From: Hevea brasiliensis
Taxonomy: Eukaryota > Streptophyta > Magnoliopsida > Malpighiales > Euphorbiaceae
NCBI RefSeq assembly: GCF_030052815.1
Contig: NC_079501.1
Span: forward strand, 81,535,979-81,599,978
Reading direction: 5' to 3'
DNA: 64,000 bases
Under the pieces are notes generated by a model. That model made no database searches and was not told where the DNA came from. It was given only the letters and a program-made list of their open reading frames with translations. Positions 1 through 11,437 of the stretch are shown in pieces. The position numbers and the translations under genes are program-made. The first letter of the stretch is position 1. Each line of letters starts with the position of its first letter.

Positions 1-48
1 CTTCACTTGCTGATAAGTTAGGCATTTGGAGACAAAATCAGCTACATC
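1..48 (-). pseudogene. Integrase zinc-finger fragment of gypsy element 1
   Basis: The minus strand encodes the second half of an HHCC integrase zinc finger, with the core ADFVSKCLTYQQVK. The same stretch occurs in element 2 at 12779-12826, where it sits between RNase H and the integrase core, and that copy fixes the identity. The second zinc-binding Cys of the pair reads as Tyr here (CLTY in place of the family CLTC). The fragment runs off the left edge and is cut on the right by LTR A. Confidence 0.6.
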
Positions 49-218
49 TGTAACACCTTCCCGATAACCACTCCGTACATCCTACTGTTCCGGTGACCGG
101 TGTCGGTCCGGACAGCTAGAATGTCCGGAAAAATATTTAAACTAAAGTCAGGAACCATAATTAACTCAAATATTAATAAGAAAAATTTAGTAAAAATTTT
201 AGGAATAAAATACAACCG

Positions 219-264
219 AGTTAAACGAGCCGGTGCCCAAGCGATGGGTAACCAGAGGGAAGTT
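219..264 (+). promoter_or_regulatory. 5S rRNA gene-like box A plus box C in LTR A
   Basis: AGTTAAACGAGCC is followed after a short spacer by GATGGGTAACC, four bases, then GGAAGTTG. Plant 5S genes have AGTTAAGCGTGC and GATGGGTGACC, four bases, GGGAAGT in the same order, with a spacer about 8 bases longer. The resemblance is visible in sequence; Pol III activity is not shown. Confidence 0.5.
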
Positions 265-1087
265 GCGGTTCTCGCAACGAGGAGCCCTAGACCCGGGAGA
301 AAAATTATAAAATAATTTTTGGAACTCCAGAGAAGGGTTATTGAGGTTCCCATGGAATTAGAATGCCAAGAAAATACCTAGAAAATTTTTTCAATCGGTA
401 CAGACAATTTTGACCCGTTGAGCCAAACGGAGGGCATTTTGGTCATTTCGCCTTCAGAGGTGATTTTTGGCCGACTTGTCCAGTTGATTAAATAATTAAT
501 ATGACATAAAATATGAAGAAACATTACTAGAAATCAAATTGAAAATGAGTAGTGGAGGAAAGGAAAGAAAATGAGGAAAAAAGATTAATTATGGCATCAT
601 GGTGATGTCATTAAGGAAATTTGGACCAATCACAATTTAGCCATCCCTTGACTAAGTAAATAAAAGACTAAATGAAGACTAAATCCACCAAAATTTGCAG
701 CAGCCACCCCTTTCCTCAAGCAGCCGAAATCCCTTCCCTCCTTCCTCCATTGATGTGCCATTAAAAGCTTAATTTCTCCTTTGTTTCCACCATAAAATCA
801 TAACCTAGCTTCACAAAAATTTTCCCTAGCACCTTGCTAAAGCCTTTGGCAGCCAACAAGAGGGAAGAAAGTGAAGTTTAGGGCTTTGGAAATTCTTCCC
901 AATCAAGGTTAGTGCATATATACACTTAAAACTTTTAATTTCTATGTTAAGGACTTAAAACCAACAAGTATTTGTGAATGAAATGAACCAAACTCATGTG
1001 TATGTCCAATATAGAATTCGGCAGCCCTATTGAAGGTATAGGAATAAGTGTTTTGTTGGTCTTAAAGTGGACTAAAAATGATGTTGA

Positions 1088-1090
<3 letters not shown>

Positions 1091-1142
<52 letters not shown>
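1091..1142. repeat. (TA)n microsatellite inside LTR A
   Basis: About 26 uninterrupted TA units, absent from the other LTR copies at this place. Confidence 0.95.
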
Positions 1143-1144
<2 letters not shown>

Positions 1145-3213
1145 TGATGAATTGGTATGCTAACTAAGGCACCTTGTAGAAATTATATTGTGAAGCTAGG
1201 GTTTTGGGAAGTAAAAATTAGCTTGGCTTATGAAATTGTTAAAGTACATCCTAATGGTCAATTAGTGACCATTTGAAGGAATTTGACCTTAATTGGGACT
1301 GGAATGAAGCATGGCAAAGGGAAGGTGTGTGCTGCCTAGAGGGTGCAGAATGGTGACTGAAAATTCAGTCCAATTACACAGCCATAACTTTGGCTGTGTT
1401 AGTCCAATTGGTGTTTGGCCAATTGGACATGAAACTAGGTTTATAATGGCACATTTTTGCTGAAGAAACCATGCCCAAAGGACCAAAGCAAGAGGACCAA
1501 AACTTGGCCCCAATCCGGAACCCTGAAACTGATTCTGCAGAATTGGTCAAATGAACAGTAACAGTAACTGTTCATTTGGCCATAACTCACTGTAGATTTG
1601 GTCAATTGATCTGAAATTTTTACAGCAACAATTTAAGACATAGGCAAACAACTTTCATGAAGGAACCTACCCCAAATTATGGCCAGAACCCATCCAACCA
1701 AGTGACTCTAGTTACTGTTCGTGCACTGTAGATATGGTAATTTTCTGCAGAATGCACATTCGGCCAGCTTGGGTCTTTGGACCATATCTAGAGCTACAAA
1801 ACTCCAAATGGAGTGATTCAAAAAAGAAAATTCAACTAGACAAAATAAGGAACAACTTTCATGTTTTACATTTCTTCAAATTCCCACAGTAACAGTGTCC
1901 AATGGAACAGTGAAGTTATGGTACAAAATCTGAAAAATCTGCTCCTTTGGTTTAATGCTTAGAAATGGTATTAACACTTAATGCCAACAAGTTTTAAACA
2001 CCAAATGTGGTATGTTGGGAGTGCCAAAGTCAATGTACACATTTTTATTCTAAAAGTCAACATTTTTGTTGACCAATGATGAATAGTGACACCAAAAATT
2101 TGAAATTCACAAATTGAAGAATTTAAAAGTTTCAAATGCCCTAGTATACCTAACAAGATTGGTTTGGATAGTTTGGCATGCCAATAGGGTTCAGTTAGCA
2201 GTACTGCACATGGCAATATGCCATTCCGTGATTTCATGGCTTTTAGCCATTCTGACTTTGTATTGAGACTTGGCCTTGTGCCTGATATTATTTACAGCTT
2301 GTTAGCTGTTCTGTTGCACACCGGGAGATGCATATGTGACCGATGGTGTGACGGCCCGAGGTACTAGGTACCCAGTGCCAGTTTACCCGTTATCCAGTCC
2401 AGTCGTCTAGTGTAGGTTACTTGGGGCAACCAAATGAATAAAAGTGAACAAAGTTAATGAAATAATGAATATACCAACACCAAACAAAGAAAGCATACAC
2501 ATTCTATATACATTTATTTTCTTGCTATTTTCTTTTATTATATTATTGCACCACTAAGCATTATTGCTTAGCGCGTTGCTTTTGCCACGCGTAGGTACTG
2601 GAGATCCTGATCGTGAGCCCAGTAGACCGCAGACTGGGTGAGTTCATCCTGTAGATCTGCACGTTGTCCGTGTCACCTCACTACTGCAGTGCATTGGTAG
2701 GGCACTAGGTGTCATTTTGTCATTTTGATATTTTGTAGCAGATTTTTACTTTCTCATATGTATTTGAACTCATGTAATATATTTTGATGTTCATGTAAAT
2801 AATGAAAGTTATGACTATGAATGCAAAAATTTGAGCATGTATTTATCGCTTGTATATGAGAAATGGATGTTTGAGAAATGAAAAGATTATTGAGAATTGA
2901 AATTGAGAAATATTGTTGAGATTTTGGAATTTTGGAGTTTGAGATGATGAAATACAAATATTGGAAGTGTTTTTAACAGGTTCCGAAGAACTGTTTTCTC
3001 CATTTTTAGCCGAAACTCCGCCGGATTTTCTTTAAAATCTTCGGAACCTCAAATGAATAATGCTTTTGATAAATGGTTAAAATAAATCATATTTCATAAA
3101 TTAACTTCAAAAGCATGATATAAATGAATTGAGGAATATTAGAGTGTGCCAGTACACCGTGTGGCATTACTTACTCGGGTATACTGTACACGGGTAAGGG
3201 GTGTCACCACATG

Positions 3214-3930
3214 TGCCAAGTATGCTTCACACCTCTTTCTGATCATTTTACTTGCTAGTGCAGCCGAAATGATGTTTGATGGCAATAGTTGCCTCTCCCC
3301 ATGTATTACCACATTACTATACTAAGGGAGACCAAAAGTGACTGTCTTCAGTATACAGTCAATCATGGCATGATGCCTGGCTAACCAATCCATGGCCAAG
3401 ATGATATGATAATCTCTGAAGGGCATTTCAATGAGATCATACAGAAAAGTATGTCCTTGGATCACTAAAGGACAATCCCTATACATTCTATTAACCCTGA
3501 CCTCTTGTCCTAGCGGACTTGTTACTAGCACCTCAAAGTCCATTTTCACACACGGAACAACAATACAATCAATGATGCTAGTACCCACATAGGAATGGGT
3601 AGAACCCGGATCAAATAACACAAACACATATTGATTAAAAGTTGAGAAAGCACCAGCCACAATATCAGATGTCTCTGCCTCTTCTCTCTGTCTCATTACG
3701 TACACTCTGACTGGAGCACTACTTTGCTCTGATTGATTCACAGTACCTTGGCTGCCTGCTGGACTACCTCTACCCCTGCCTCTACCTCTGCTAGGTGGTT
3801 GTGAACCTCTGATGGCAGGATTCTGAACTGACCCTTCAGCATTAGTAGGAGGTAGCCCAACTCTACAGGCACTGGTACAGTCCTTGGCAAAATGTCCTGT
3901 GCCTCCACAGTTATAACAAGCTCTTATAGC
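3214..3930 (-). pseudogene. Gag zinc knuckle and aspartic protease of gypsy element 1
   Basis: On the minus strand the segment starts with a CCHC knuckle (CYNCGGTGHFAKDC, 3920-3880). An Arg/Gly-rich linker follows, then an open stretch of 139 codons (3741-3322) with the protease motif FDPGSTHSYV near residue 44; D-x-G-S/T is the active-site signature of retroviral-type proteases. Reading continues past 3322, after a stop, to a conserved post-protease stretch ending AYLAHV at about 3210. There it meets LTR A. The left neighbour across LTR A is integrase, so reverse transcriptase and RNase H were already lost. Inactive because of the stop and the deletion. Confidence 0.7.
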
Positions 3931-4107
3931 CTGGTTGTAACACCCTTATTTGCATAGCCTGGTAAATTATACTGTTCCGGAGACCGGTGTCGGTCCGGAC
4001 AATTAAGAGGATTAGAACTATGTTTAAGACACCTAGAGAAGCTCTGAACACAAATAATTAGTAATTGTTAATTGGTTAAGTATAAATAAGAAAAACAGAA
4101 TACAAGA

Positions 4108-4155
4108 AGTTAAATGAGCCGAGAGTCACAGCAATGGGTGACCTTCTCGGGAAGG
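4108..4155 (+). promoter_or_regulatory. 5S rRNA gene-like boxes in LTR B
   Basis: AGTTAAATGAGCC, spacer, AATGGGTGACC, five bases, GGGAAGG. The first G of the usual GATGGG is A here. Confidence 0.45.
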
Positions 4156-6081
4156 ACTGTGAGGTCGATTTAAACTCAAATTTTGAACCGTAAAATGTGA
4201 TGCCGCGGTCCGTAGGATTATTGCGAACACAGTGGAAAAGAGAAAATCACAAAAAAAAATTGTTAAGCCGGTCAAATAATTAGGTCAGGGATCCGGAAGA
4301 AATATTAAATTATTTGCAAACCGGGTCGAACCGGCGAGGGGCAATTTGGTCAATTGACCCCTAGAGTTGACTCCTGACCTAACTGTCAAATAATATCAGA
4401 GAAAAGAAAATTTTGGAATCAAGAATTTAATTAAAGAACTAAAGAAAAATAAATGAAAAAGAAAAAGGAAAAGAAATTGCATTTGTGACATCATCAAAAT
4501 GACATAAGCTATGACATCACAAATAAATTATATTTAATTAAAATTTGACAAGTCAAAGAAAGGGATAAAATCAAAAATTGAAAAATAAATTTCACTTTTC
4601 TTCTTCCTTTAGTCGTAGTACTCTCATTACCTCTCTTTCTCCATGGTTTCCACAATTAAAGCTTGGTTTCAAGCTTGATTTCCATGCACATACCTCTAAT
4701 TTCTCCCAAATTTCTTCATAAAACCTTGCTAATTCAAGTAGAAAAGAAGATTGGAGGACAAAGAAAAGGAAGAAATTGAAGATTTGGAAAATTTGGAAAT
4801 TCAAAGTGAGTTGAAAAAGACCTGGAAAATGATAGGGCGAACTGAGTCAAGGCCTAGAGGCGACTCACATCAGGTTTGTGCACAAAAAACTTAAAATTTT
4901 TTATTTCTACTTGACAATTCTTGAAATAAATGTTATGAATAATTTTGATTACTATGGCTTTGAAAATATTATTTGAAAAATAGTGTGTTGCCTACTTTGT
5001 AAATGAAAAGTTTGGAATGAAATATGATTTGTGAATTGTATGAAATGTTTGAATAACTTGATTTAAATTGTTTTTGATTCACACTTGGCATGGAAATCCC
5101 TTATTATGTTCCTCCTCCATTTATGCGGTGAGTTTGATATTTGATCACTCTCCTCCCTCTTTGGCTTCCCAGTCTGAAGGGTGAGTTTGGATGAGTAATC
5201 ATTAACTAGCTAGCCACCTCCCTTATTGATTTCGATTAGTGGGGTGAGTTTGCCTTGTCGTGGTGTACAACACGGCATGTTTGGAAATTTTGTGTCATGG
5301 CCTAAATTGTGTTATTGATTGGCAACACTATGATTATTAAATTGTTTGAACAAATTTGTGTTATATTAAGCTTTGAAAATTATGATTTGCTATAATTGTG
5401 ATTTGAAAAATTGTGAAATGTGATTGTGAGATTTTTGAATTATGAATTGTTCATAAATGTTTTATATTATACATTTTGTATTTTATTGTGCACCACTGAG
5501 TATTTTTATACTCAGTGATAGCTTTCTTTGCTGTCGCAGATAGAGACAAGGAAAAAGCAGTAGAGTGAGCTACTGATTTTTGGTACTACATAGAGGCTTT
5601 TGTACGGGTATTTAATTATACCCTTGTAGTTTATTTTGATGTAAATAGTTTAATGTCATATGTATTAATGTAAAATTGAGCGGTTGTACAGTAATTTGTA
5701 ATATTATTATTTTGGATTTTCTTTTTGTAAATCAAGATCTGTATTTATAAATTGAGCATTTTATGCAATATGAATGAATTTGTGAAGTATTTTGAGATGA
5801 CAAATTTTTGGTTGCGTTGTGAAATTAAATTGAATTGTGTTGGCTTGAGTTGATTTAGGTTGGGAGTTGCGAAAAGAATTATTGGAAGTGTTTTTACAGG
5901 TTTTCTAAGAACTGTTTTCTCAAAATATAGACGGCACTCTATCGAAATTTTTGTAAAAATTGCGAAGATTTTAAATATCTAAAAAAATTTGATTTAGGTT
6001 TGGACTTTAAATAAAGGTTTTTAATATTTGAAAAAAAATTTTACCCACCAATTTAAAAATGAACGAAAATTGTTTTAAAAT

Positions 6082-6147
6082 CCCTTGTAGTATATTTAAT
6101 GGGTTACCGGCAGGCGAAGTACGGTAATTCATTAGATGTACTACGGG
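6082..6147 (+). other. LTR end hairpin, copy in LTR B
   Basis: CCC..GTAGTATA.TTAATG..TTACCG pairs with CGGTAA..CATTA..GTACTACGGG around the loop GCAGGCGAAGTA. It ends 36 bases before the LTR terminus. Confidence 0.5.
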
Positions 6148-6193
6148 ATCATGTAACATCTTATGGAGGGGTAGGGTGTAACATGTTTAGATT

Positions 6194-6834
6194 AAAGGTC
6201 CCTTAGACAAATCACACATCGGTAAAGCACGGAGATGGTCTTGGGTTCAAAAAGTAATGATATATAAAATGGGGGAACTAATCACTAGAGGCGCCTTTTG
6301 GTGGAATGACCTGGAGAGTTAAAAGAACTCCAGGGTTAAGCGTGCTCGCTTGAGAGAAATCCTAGAATGGGTGACCTCCTAGGAAGTTCTCCATTCCACC
6401 TATGGGACAAAACTGTGAGGCTTATGGCTAAAGCGGACAATTCCTCTAGTGGTTGGAGCCCGATCGTTACAATTAGTATCAGAGCCACTTGCGTGTCCTC
6501 TTGGGCGATGGTGGGGCAAACCTCAGCGAGGACGCTGTGTCCCAAAAGGGAGGAAGAAAGGTCCCTTAGGAAAATCCCACATCAGCAAAGCACGTAGATG
6601 GTCTTGGGTTCAAAAACTAATGATATATAAAATGGGAGAACTAATCACTAGAGGCGCCTTTTGGTGGAATGACCTGGAGAATTGGAAGAACTCCAGGGTT
6701 AAGTGTGCTCGCTTGAGAGAAATCCTAGGATGGGTGACCTCTTGGGAAGTTCTCCATTCCACCTATGGGATAAAACCGTGAGGCTTATGGCTAAAGCGGA
6801 CAATTCCTCTAGTGGTTGGAGCTCGATCGTTACA
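6194..6834 (+). mobile_element. Cassandra TRIM element, copy 1
   Basis: Two direct LTRs of about 278 bp (6194-6471 and 6557-6834) flank an 85-bp interior. Each LTR contains a 5S rRNA-derived stretch (6322-6390 and 6686-6752) with GTTAAGCGTGCTCG and GGATGGGTGACCTC; this is the defining mark of Cassandra, a non-coding TRIM family of vascular plants that needs enzymes from other elements. The first LTR ends GTTACA, and two bases later comes the initiator-Met primer site TAGTATCAGAGC (6474-6485; the usual second G is A). A purine tract (AAAAGGGAGGAAGAAA) precedes the second LTR. No protein is encoded. Its left edge abuts LTR B and its right edge abuts the target-site duplication of the composite. 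Confidence 0.85.
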
Positions 6835-6839
6835 CTTGT

Positions 6840-7873
6840 AGCATACCCCACCATGACTTCTACCACAAGTTTCACATTGGCGGGGAGGGTAGGAACTTCT
6901 GGTAGTCTGCTGACCAGATGGAGGGGGTCTCTGTCCTGAAAATCTTCCCCTATCAGACTTTTTACCACCTCTGCTGTGTCCCCCAAAGTTCTTTCTCTTC
7001 CCAGTAGGACCACTGAAACTCTAATCTACTGACTTCCCCTCTTTCTCTTTTTCTGTCTTCTCTGATTTCTTTTTCTCTAGGGCCGCTTCTTACTCAATTC
7101 TCTCTAATTCCAATGCTTGAGAAATGAGCTCAGAGAAGTTAGTATGTTTGAATCTGACCACTTGTAATATGAGACTGGGCTTCAAGCTGATTTCAAACCT
7201 CTTACATCTTTCCCTACTGGTAGCAAGGAGACTCCCTGCATAGTGGCTCAGACAGGAAAATTTCCTTTCATATTCTGCCACTGACCTACTTCCCTGTTTC
7301 AGACTTAAGAACTCCTGTAGCTTCTGGTCCACATAGGCATCTGGGATATATTTTTGTTTGAACTCCCGCAGAAAGTCAACCCAGGTTAGTACTGGAGGTT
7401 CCACCAAACTATGGGGAATGGTTTTCCACCAGTTATATGCATCCCCCCGTAGTAGTGACACTGAATACCCAAATCTGAGCTCCTCTGTATAGTGTAGTTT
7501 CTTAAACACCCTATCCATTCTCTCTAACCATTATTCTACCTCTAAAGGATCTACTGTCCCCTTGAACTCAGTAGCCCCATATTTAATCAGCTTGTCGTAC
7601 TGCCTAGCTGAAGACTGTGGTTGTACCACTGGTGTCTATAGTGGGACTTGAGTAGGCATGTTACTAGTCATCTGTTAAAACATTGCAGCCATCTGCTGAG
7701 CGAACTAAGCAGGGAACTGCGGTACTGAGGGGGCTGGTGCGGCTGATCCACTCACATTGTGTAGGGCTGGGGCATCCCCCTTGTACCTCAGCCTCTATTG
7801 ATTGATCGACTGAACGATCCCCTTCTTCCATAGTCAATTTGAGGATATTATACCTCCTGAACAAATAACACAA
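6840..7873 (-). pseudogene. Gag of gypsy element 1
   Basis: Minus strand. The N-terminal part (7873-7664) is acidic and ends in a stop. The conserved gag core is an open 142-codon stretch (7518-7090): MDRVFKKLHYTEE, then WWKTIPH, FLREFKQKYIP and SVAEYERKFSCLSHYA, the usual retrotransposon gag pattern. After a further break a first Cys-rich motif (CETCGRSHGGVC, near 6875) leads to the insertion at 6834, beyond which the second knuckle continues at 3930. Removing the composite and one 5-mer keeps the frame, so the insertion split an open gag. Stops at 7664 and 7090 make it inactive. Confidence 0.7.
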
Positions 7874-8004
7874 GGAGATTTCCTCCCGTTAGTACATATT
7901 TATAATGTAATGTACTGTATGTATCAAACAATGACATTGAGCAGTTGTACTATGTAGAAAGAATATTCAAATTATATGTAAAAATAGAATTTTAAAAAAA
8001 CTAG

Positions 8005-8016
8005 CTTTGATACCAC
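8005..8016 (-). other. Primer binding site of gypsy element 1 (initiator Met tRNA type)
   Basis: The minus strand reads TGGTATCAAAGC eight bases after the end of LTR C (TGACA, then TGTTTAAG). This differs by one base from the plant initiator-Met tRNA primer site TGGTATCAGAGC. It shows that LTR C serves as the 5' LTR of element 1. Confidence 0.75.
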
Positions 8017-8059
8017 TTAAACATGTCACACCCTACCACTCTGTAAGGCATGGCATTAT

Positions 8060-8125
8060 CCCGTAGTATACTTAATGAATTACCAAACTTCGCCTACTGA
8101 TAACCCATTAAATACACTACAAGGG
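8060..8125 (-). other. LTR end hairpin, copy in LTR C
   Basis: Same inverted repeat as in LTRs B and S, with loop AGTAGGCGAAGTT on the minus strand. One arm has GTAGTGTA against TATACTAC, still pairing through a G-T wobble. Confidence 0.5.
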
Positions 8126-9252
8126 ATTTTAAACATTTTCTTATTTCTTTTTACAGTGGTGAGCACTTTTGACAGGTGTTAAAAAATTTTTTTTTACTGA
8201 AGTGAAACCAAATAAAAAATCTGAGTATCAATAATTTCTATAAAAATTTTGGTAGAGTGTAATCTGTATTTTGATAAAACAGTTCTTCAAAAACCTGTAA
8301 AAGCACTTCTAATATATATTTCTACAATCCCAAACTCCAATAAATTTGTTCAACACAATAAATTTCTCAACATTATCAACTCAGTTCAACAATCAATTTT
8401 TCAGTATTTCCAAAAGCTGAGATAAAAGAAATATGTCACAATATTTTTATAAGCCAAAATAATTTACAATTTTAGTTTACAACTGCTCAAGACCAAGTAC
8501 AATATGTGCATACAGTGCACATACATTACAACAAAAATTACAAAATATGGTATACTCGATATACCCGGCGAAATCTCAAAATGTGGCACAAGCAGCCTAC
8601 TCTACTACTCTGTCCGTTTGTCTACCTGCGACAGCAATGAAAAAGCTATCGCTGAGCCAATGTCTCAGTGGTGCACAACATTAAGAAAATGCAGTTTAAA
8701 ATTATAAACCATAAATCATATGAACTGCAGATACTTAAAATCATAGTTAAATTTAAAAGACAGAGAATGTCATAAAGAATTTAAACTCCATTTCACAATA
8801 TCACAATAAATATCAATAAATCACACACATAGCTTAATCAAGGTTCCATAGTCCAATTCGTCCCAAAAGTTGATGGCTAGTGAGGAATAACATAGCTAGC
8901 TAGCAAATAAATGAGTACTCATCCCATTCGTCCTCAACTGACACACACCTCAACACTTCAGTCGGAGAGGGAATTCAAAGTCAATTCGTCCCACTAGACA
9001 AGCTAGCGAGGAATTCAATCAAATATAGATGATAGCTGTGGTTTCAAACCATTTACAATATTTTTCAAGCAATAAGTATCCATCAAATTTCCATTCAAAT
9101 AATTTTCCACAATTTAAAATAATAACATGCAAATTGTCATAATTTATTTCAATTGAAAAATTCAAAAGAAATACTGTTGTGCACAAACCTCTTAAGAGTA
9201 ACCTCTTGGCCCTGACTCAGTGTTTCCTTCTCCTTCCCTGAGTCTTTGCTAA

Positions 9253-10732
9253 CTGAAACACACAATTTGAAGTGTTTCAGTTCTCATTTAAACTGTCTCT
9301 AACAATAAGGTTCAATAATTAATTTATTTAATTCTATTATTTTCCTTAGTCAACCTATAATGTTGACCCTTGATGTACTCTAGGTGAATTAGGTTTAATG
9401 TTACCAATATGTCACATTTTGCATTTCAATATGCTACCAATATAGTACAACTTACCATTTTCACAAGTTGGCATTCATTGCAAAATTATTTCAAGCATCA
9501 TTGTATGTAAATGTCAAGTTCTCAATTTTTATGTGCTAGATTGGTCTAGCTTAAAGTCCTATTTCTCTTGATTTTTAGCTTCTGGTCAAAGAAGAAAAAT
9601 TGTAGCTCTATGTCCTATTGCACTCGGGGTAAAATTTCAGGTCATTCTGAGTTGTATATACTAAGATATGGTCAATTTACTAAAGCTAGACAGATTGCAA
9701 TAAAATGGCAACTTTAGGTCATTTTTAGGTCATTTCTGGTTTTGGCAGTTTTTATACCCGAATTTGTGCAAGCTATTTGACTTGCTTATGGTCATTTCTG
9801 GGTTTTTGTGTCTTCATAAGAGTTGTAGCTCTATGTCTAATCTATTTTATGGTAAAAATTTCAGGTCATTTGGACCTGTTTTGAGTGAGTTGTGGCCAAA
9901 ACACTAACTGCTGCCCAAATGGTCAATTTTTAGGTTTTCTAGTCACTAATCCGGATTTGGTCATTTTTCAAGTCACTTTCTGGACAGAATTTAGGTAGGC
10001 TTTCTTCATGAAACTTGGCACATTTTGTGCCTAGTTTCACCTTCAATCAGCCTCATACCAATTGGAGTCACACACTTAGGGTTATAGGTCCATTTGCACA
10101 CTGCCCTCTATATGCTTTTCAAACACCAAACCAAACACAGGTTTACCAATTACATCTTCACTTTCCCACAACATTCTGCATTTGGCACTAACCAAAACCA
10201 TTCAATTCTCTATATTATAGGTCAACTTGGACAAAATATAACCACTTCAAAATACACCAAATGCAGTCACAATTCACAAAGTTCAAACCCAACAATATAT
10301 ACACATAAATACTTCTAATTATCACACATACTTCCATTATCAATTTACATACCTTATCACTACTATTCCACACACATATATGCTGCCAATTTTTATACAA
10401 TATTTCAACAACATTTCATGAATTTGAACATTATCAATTTCCATTTTGAGGCTGCCCAAAAATTACACATACACAACAACTTCTATTTTCACTTTTCAAG
10501 CTTATAAATCAAACTTTATACATGAAAACCAACTCTAATACATTTAAACACTTAATTTAACATCTCAAACAACCATTTACAAGAAAATAAAAGCTGTACA
10601 TGATGAAGTTCCATGGCTGCCGAAATGCTCCATCACCAATAATTCATCAAACCTCAAACTTCTTCCATAATTCAACTACCCACAACCTTAGTTACACTTT
10701 TAATGAAACAAGAATTGAAAATAATCACTTAC
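9253..10732 (-). other. Candidate intron inside LTR C
   Basis: On the minus strand CCAAAAGAG/GTAAGT opens and TGTGTTTCAG/TTAGC closes a 1480-bp segment at the same places as in LTR S. LTR B lacks this segment exactly. Inference from motif and comparison; no transcript evidence. Confidence 0.4.
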
Positions 10733-11390
10733 CTCTTTTGGACTTCTTCAAAACTCCACCAAAACTTGTCTTTCTTGCTCCAAGTATGCTGCCCAAGGTG
10801 TGTAGACAAGGTTTAGTGAAGGAACCTAGTGAAAAAGATGGCTAAATCAATGGTGGACTTAAGCTTGATGGTGGACGGCAATGGAGGATTTGATGGAAGA
10901 AGGAATTCGACCAAAGTGAATTTGTGAGGAAGAAGGAGGCAAATGATCCTACATCTGTCCCATTTCAATCTTTAGGTGTCCCAAATATGATTTTAGTGGA
11001 GCACTAATGTAGTATATTGGTTATTTATTCCAAAGTTTCTAAATTTCCACATTTTCCTCATTTCTTTTACTATTTAGATTATGTACCACCATTTTAATTT
11101 TCATGATATTTTCAAGGTTTAATATCATTTATTTTTAATGGACATTTAGGTCAAAAGGCATCTCGGGGTTTCAAATGACCACAATGCCCCTATTCGGGCT
11201 ACATTCCTTATTTTTCGGTAACATCGAGTTTTGTCATTTTTTCAATTTCCCGTTTTTCTTTGTACTAATTAATTAATTTTTCTTTGATATTTCTAATGAC
11301 ATTTATACTTCAATAAGTCTTTAATTATGTCTCAAAACTAAATTCCGAGGGTTCCCTGCAGTCCTGGGGTCAGCTATTACCTGTGCCGTA

Positions 11391-11437
11391 ACTTCCCCGT
11401 GCGATCACCCATCGCTGCGGTGCTGGCTCGTTTAACT
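11391..11437 (-). promoter_or_regulatory. 5S rRNA gene-like boxes in LTR C
   Basis: Minus strand: AGTTAAACGAGCC, spacer, GATGGGTGATC, five bases, GGGAAGTTAC. Confidence 0.5.

Larger units (their letters stand above)
49..3208 (+). mobile_element. Solo LTR A, long-LTR gypsy family, subfamily 2
   Basis: Begins TGTAACACC and ends GGGGTGTCACC, about 3.16 kb, with no internal coding sequence attached. The flanking 5-mers ACATC (44-48) and ACATG (3209-3213) differ at one base and fit an aged target-site duplication. It shares with the other long LTRs the CTACTGTTCCGGTGACC block (starting near 80), the 5S-like boxes (219-264), a splice-donor-like CAAG/GTTAGT near 908, and the CTAAGCA...TGCTTAG hairpin followed by CGCGT...ACGCG near 2555-2595. 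Its 3' end matches LTR E rather than LTRs B, C, S and G. Confidence 0.7.
3936..6183 (+). mobile_element. LTR B, long-LTR gypsy family, short (intron-less) form
   Basis: Runs TGTAACACCC...GGGTGTAACA, 2248 bp, much shorter than its relatives S (4029 bp), C (3590) and G (3659). The difference is largely one block: at 4810/4811 the text goes from CAAAGTGAG straight to TTGAAAAAGACCTGG. In S, C and G these two points are separated by about 1.46-1.48 kb bounded by GT and AG. It is followed at 6184 by TGTTTAG, the same leader that follows LTR C before its primer site, and then at once by Cassandra. It carries the 5S-like boxes, the double hairpin (5491-5541) and the end hairpin. Confidence 0.7.

Noticed and set aside
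6322..6390. A genuine 5S rRNA gene
   Set aside because: Only the internal part of 5S is present, within 278-bp direct repeats with primer site and polypurine tract; this is Cassandra.
6474..6486. tRNA-like words (also 8005, 19444, 48761)
   Set aside because: They are primer binding sites next to LTR ends; no cloverleaf surrounds them.
10600..10845. 81-codon frame, repeated at 14168-14419 and, antisense, in 40923-41132
   Set aside because: It recurs only because the LTRs are copies of each other; it runs antisense to LTR orientation, overlaps the conserved splice donor and has no protein likeness.
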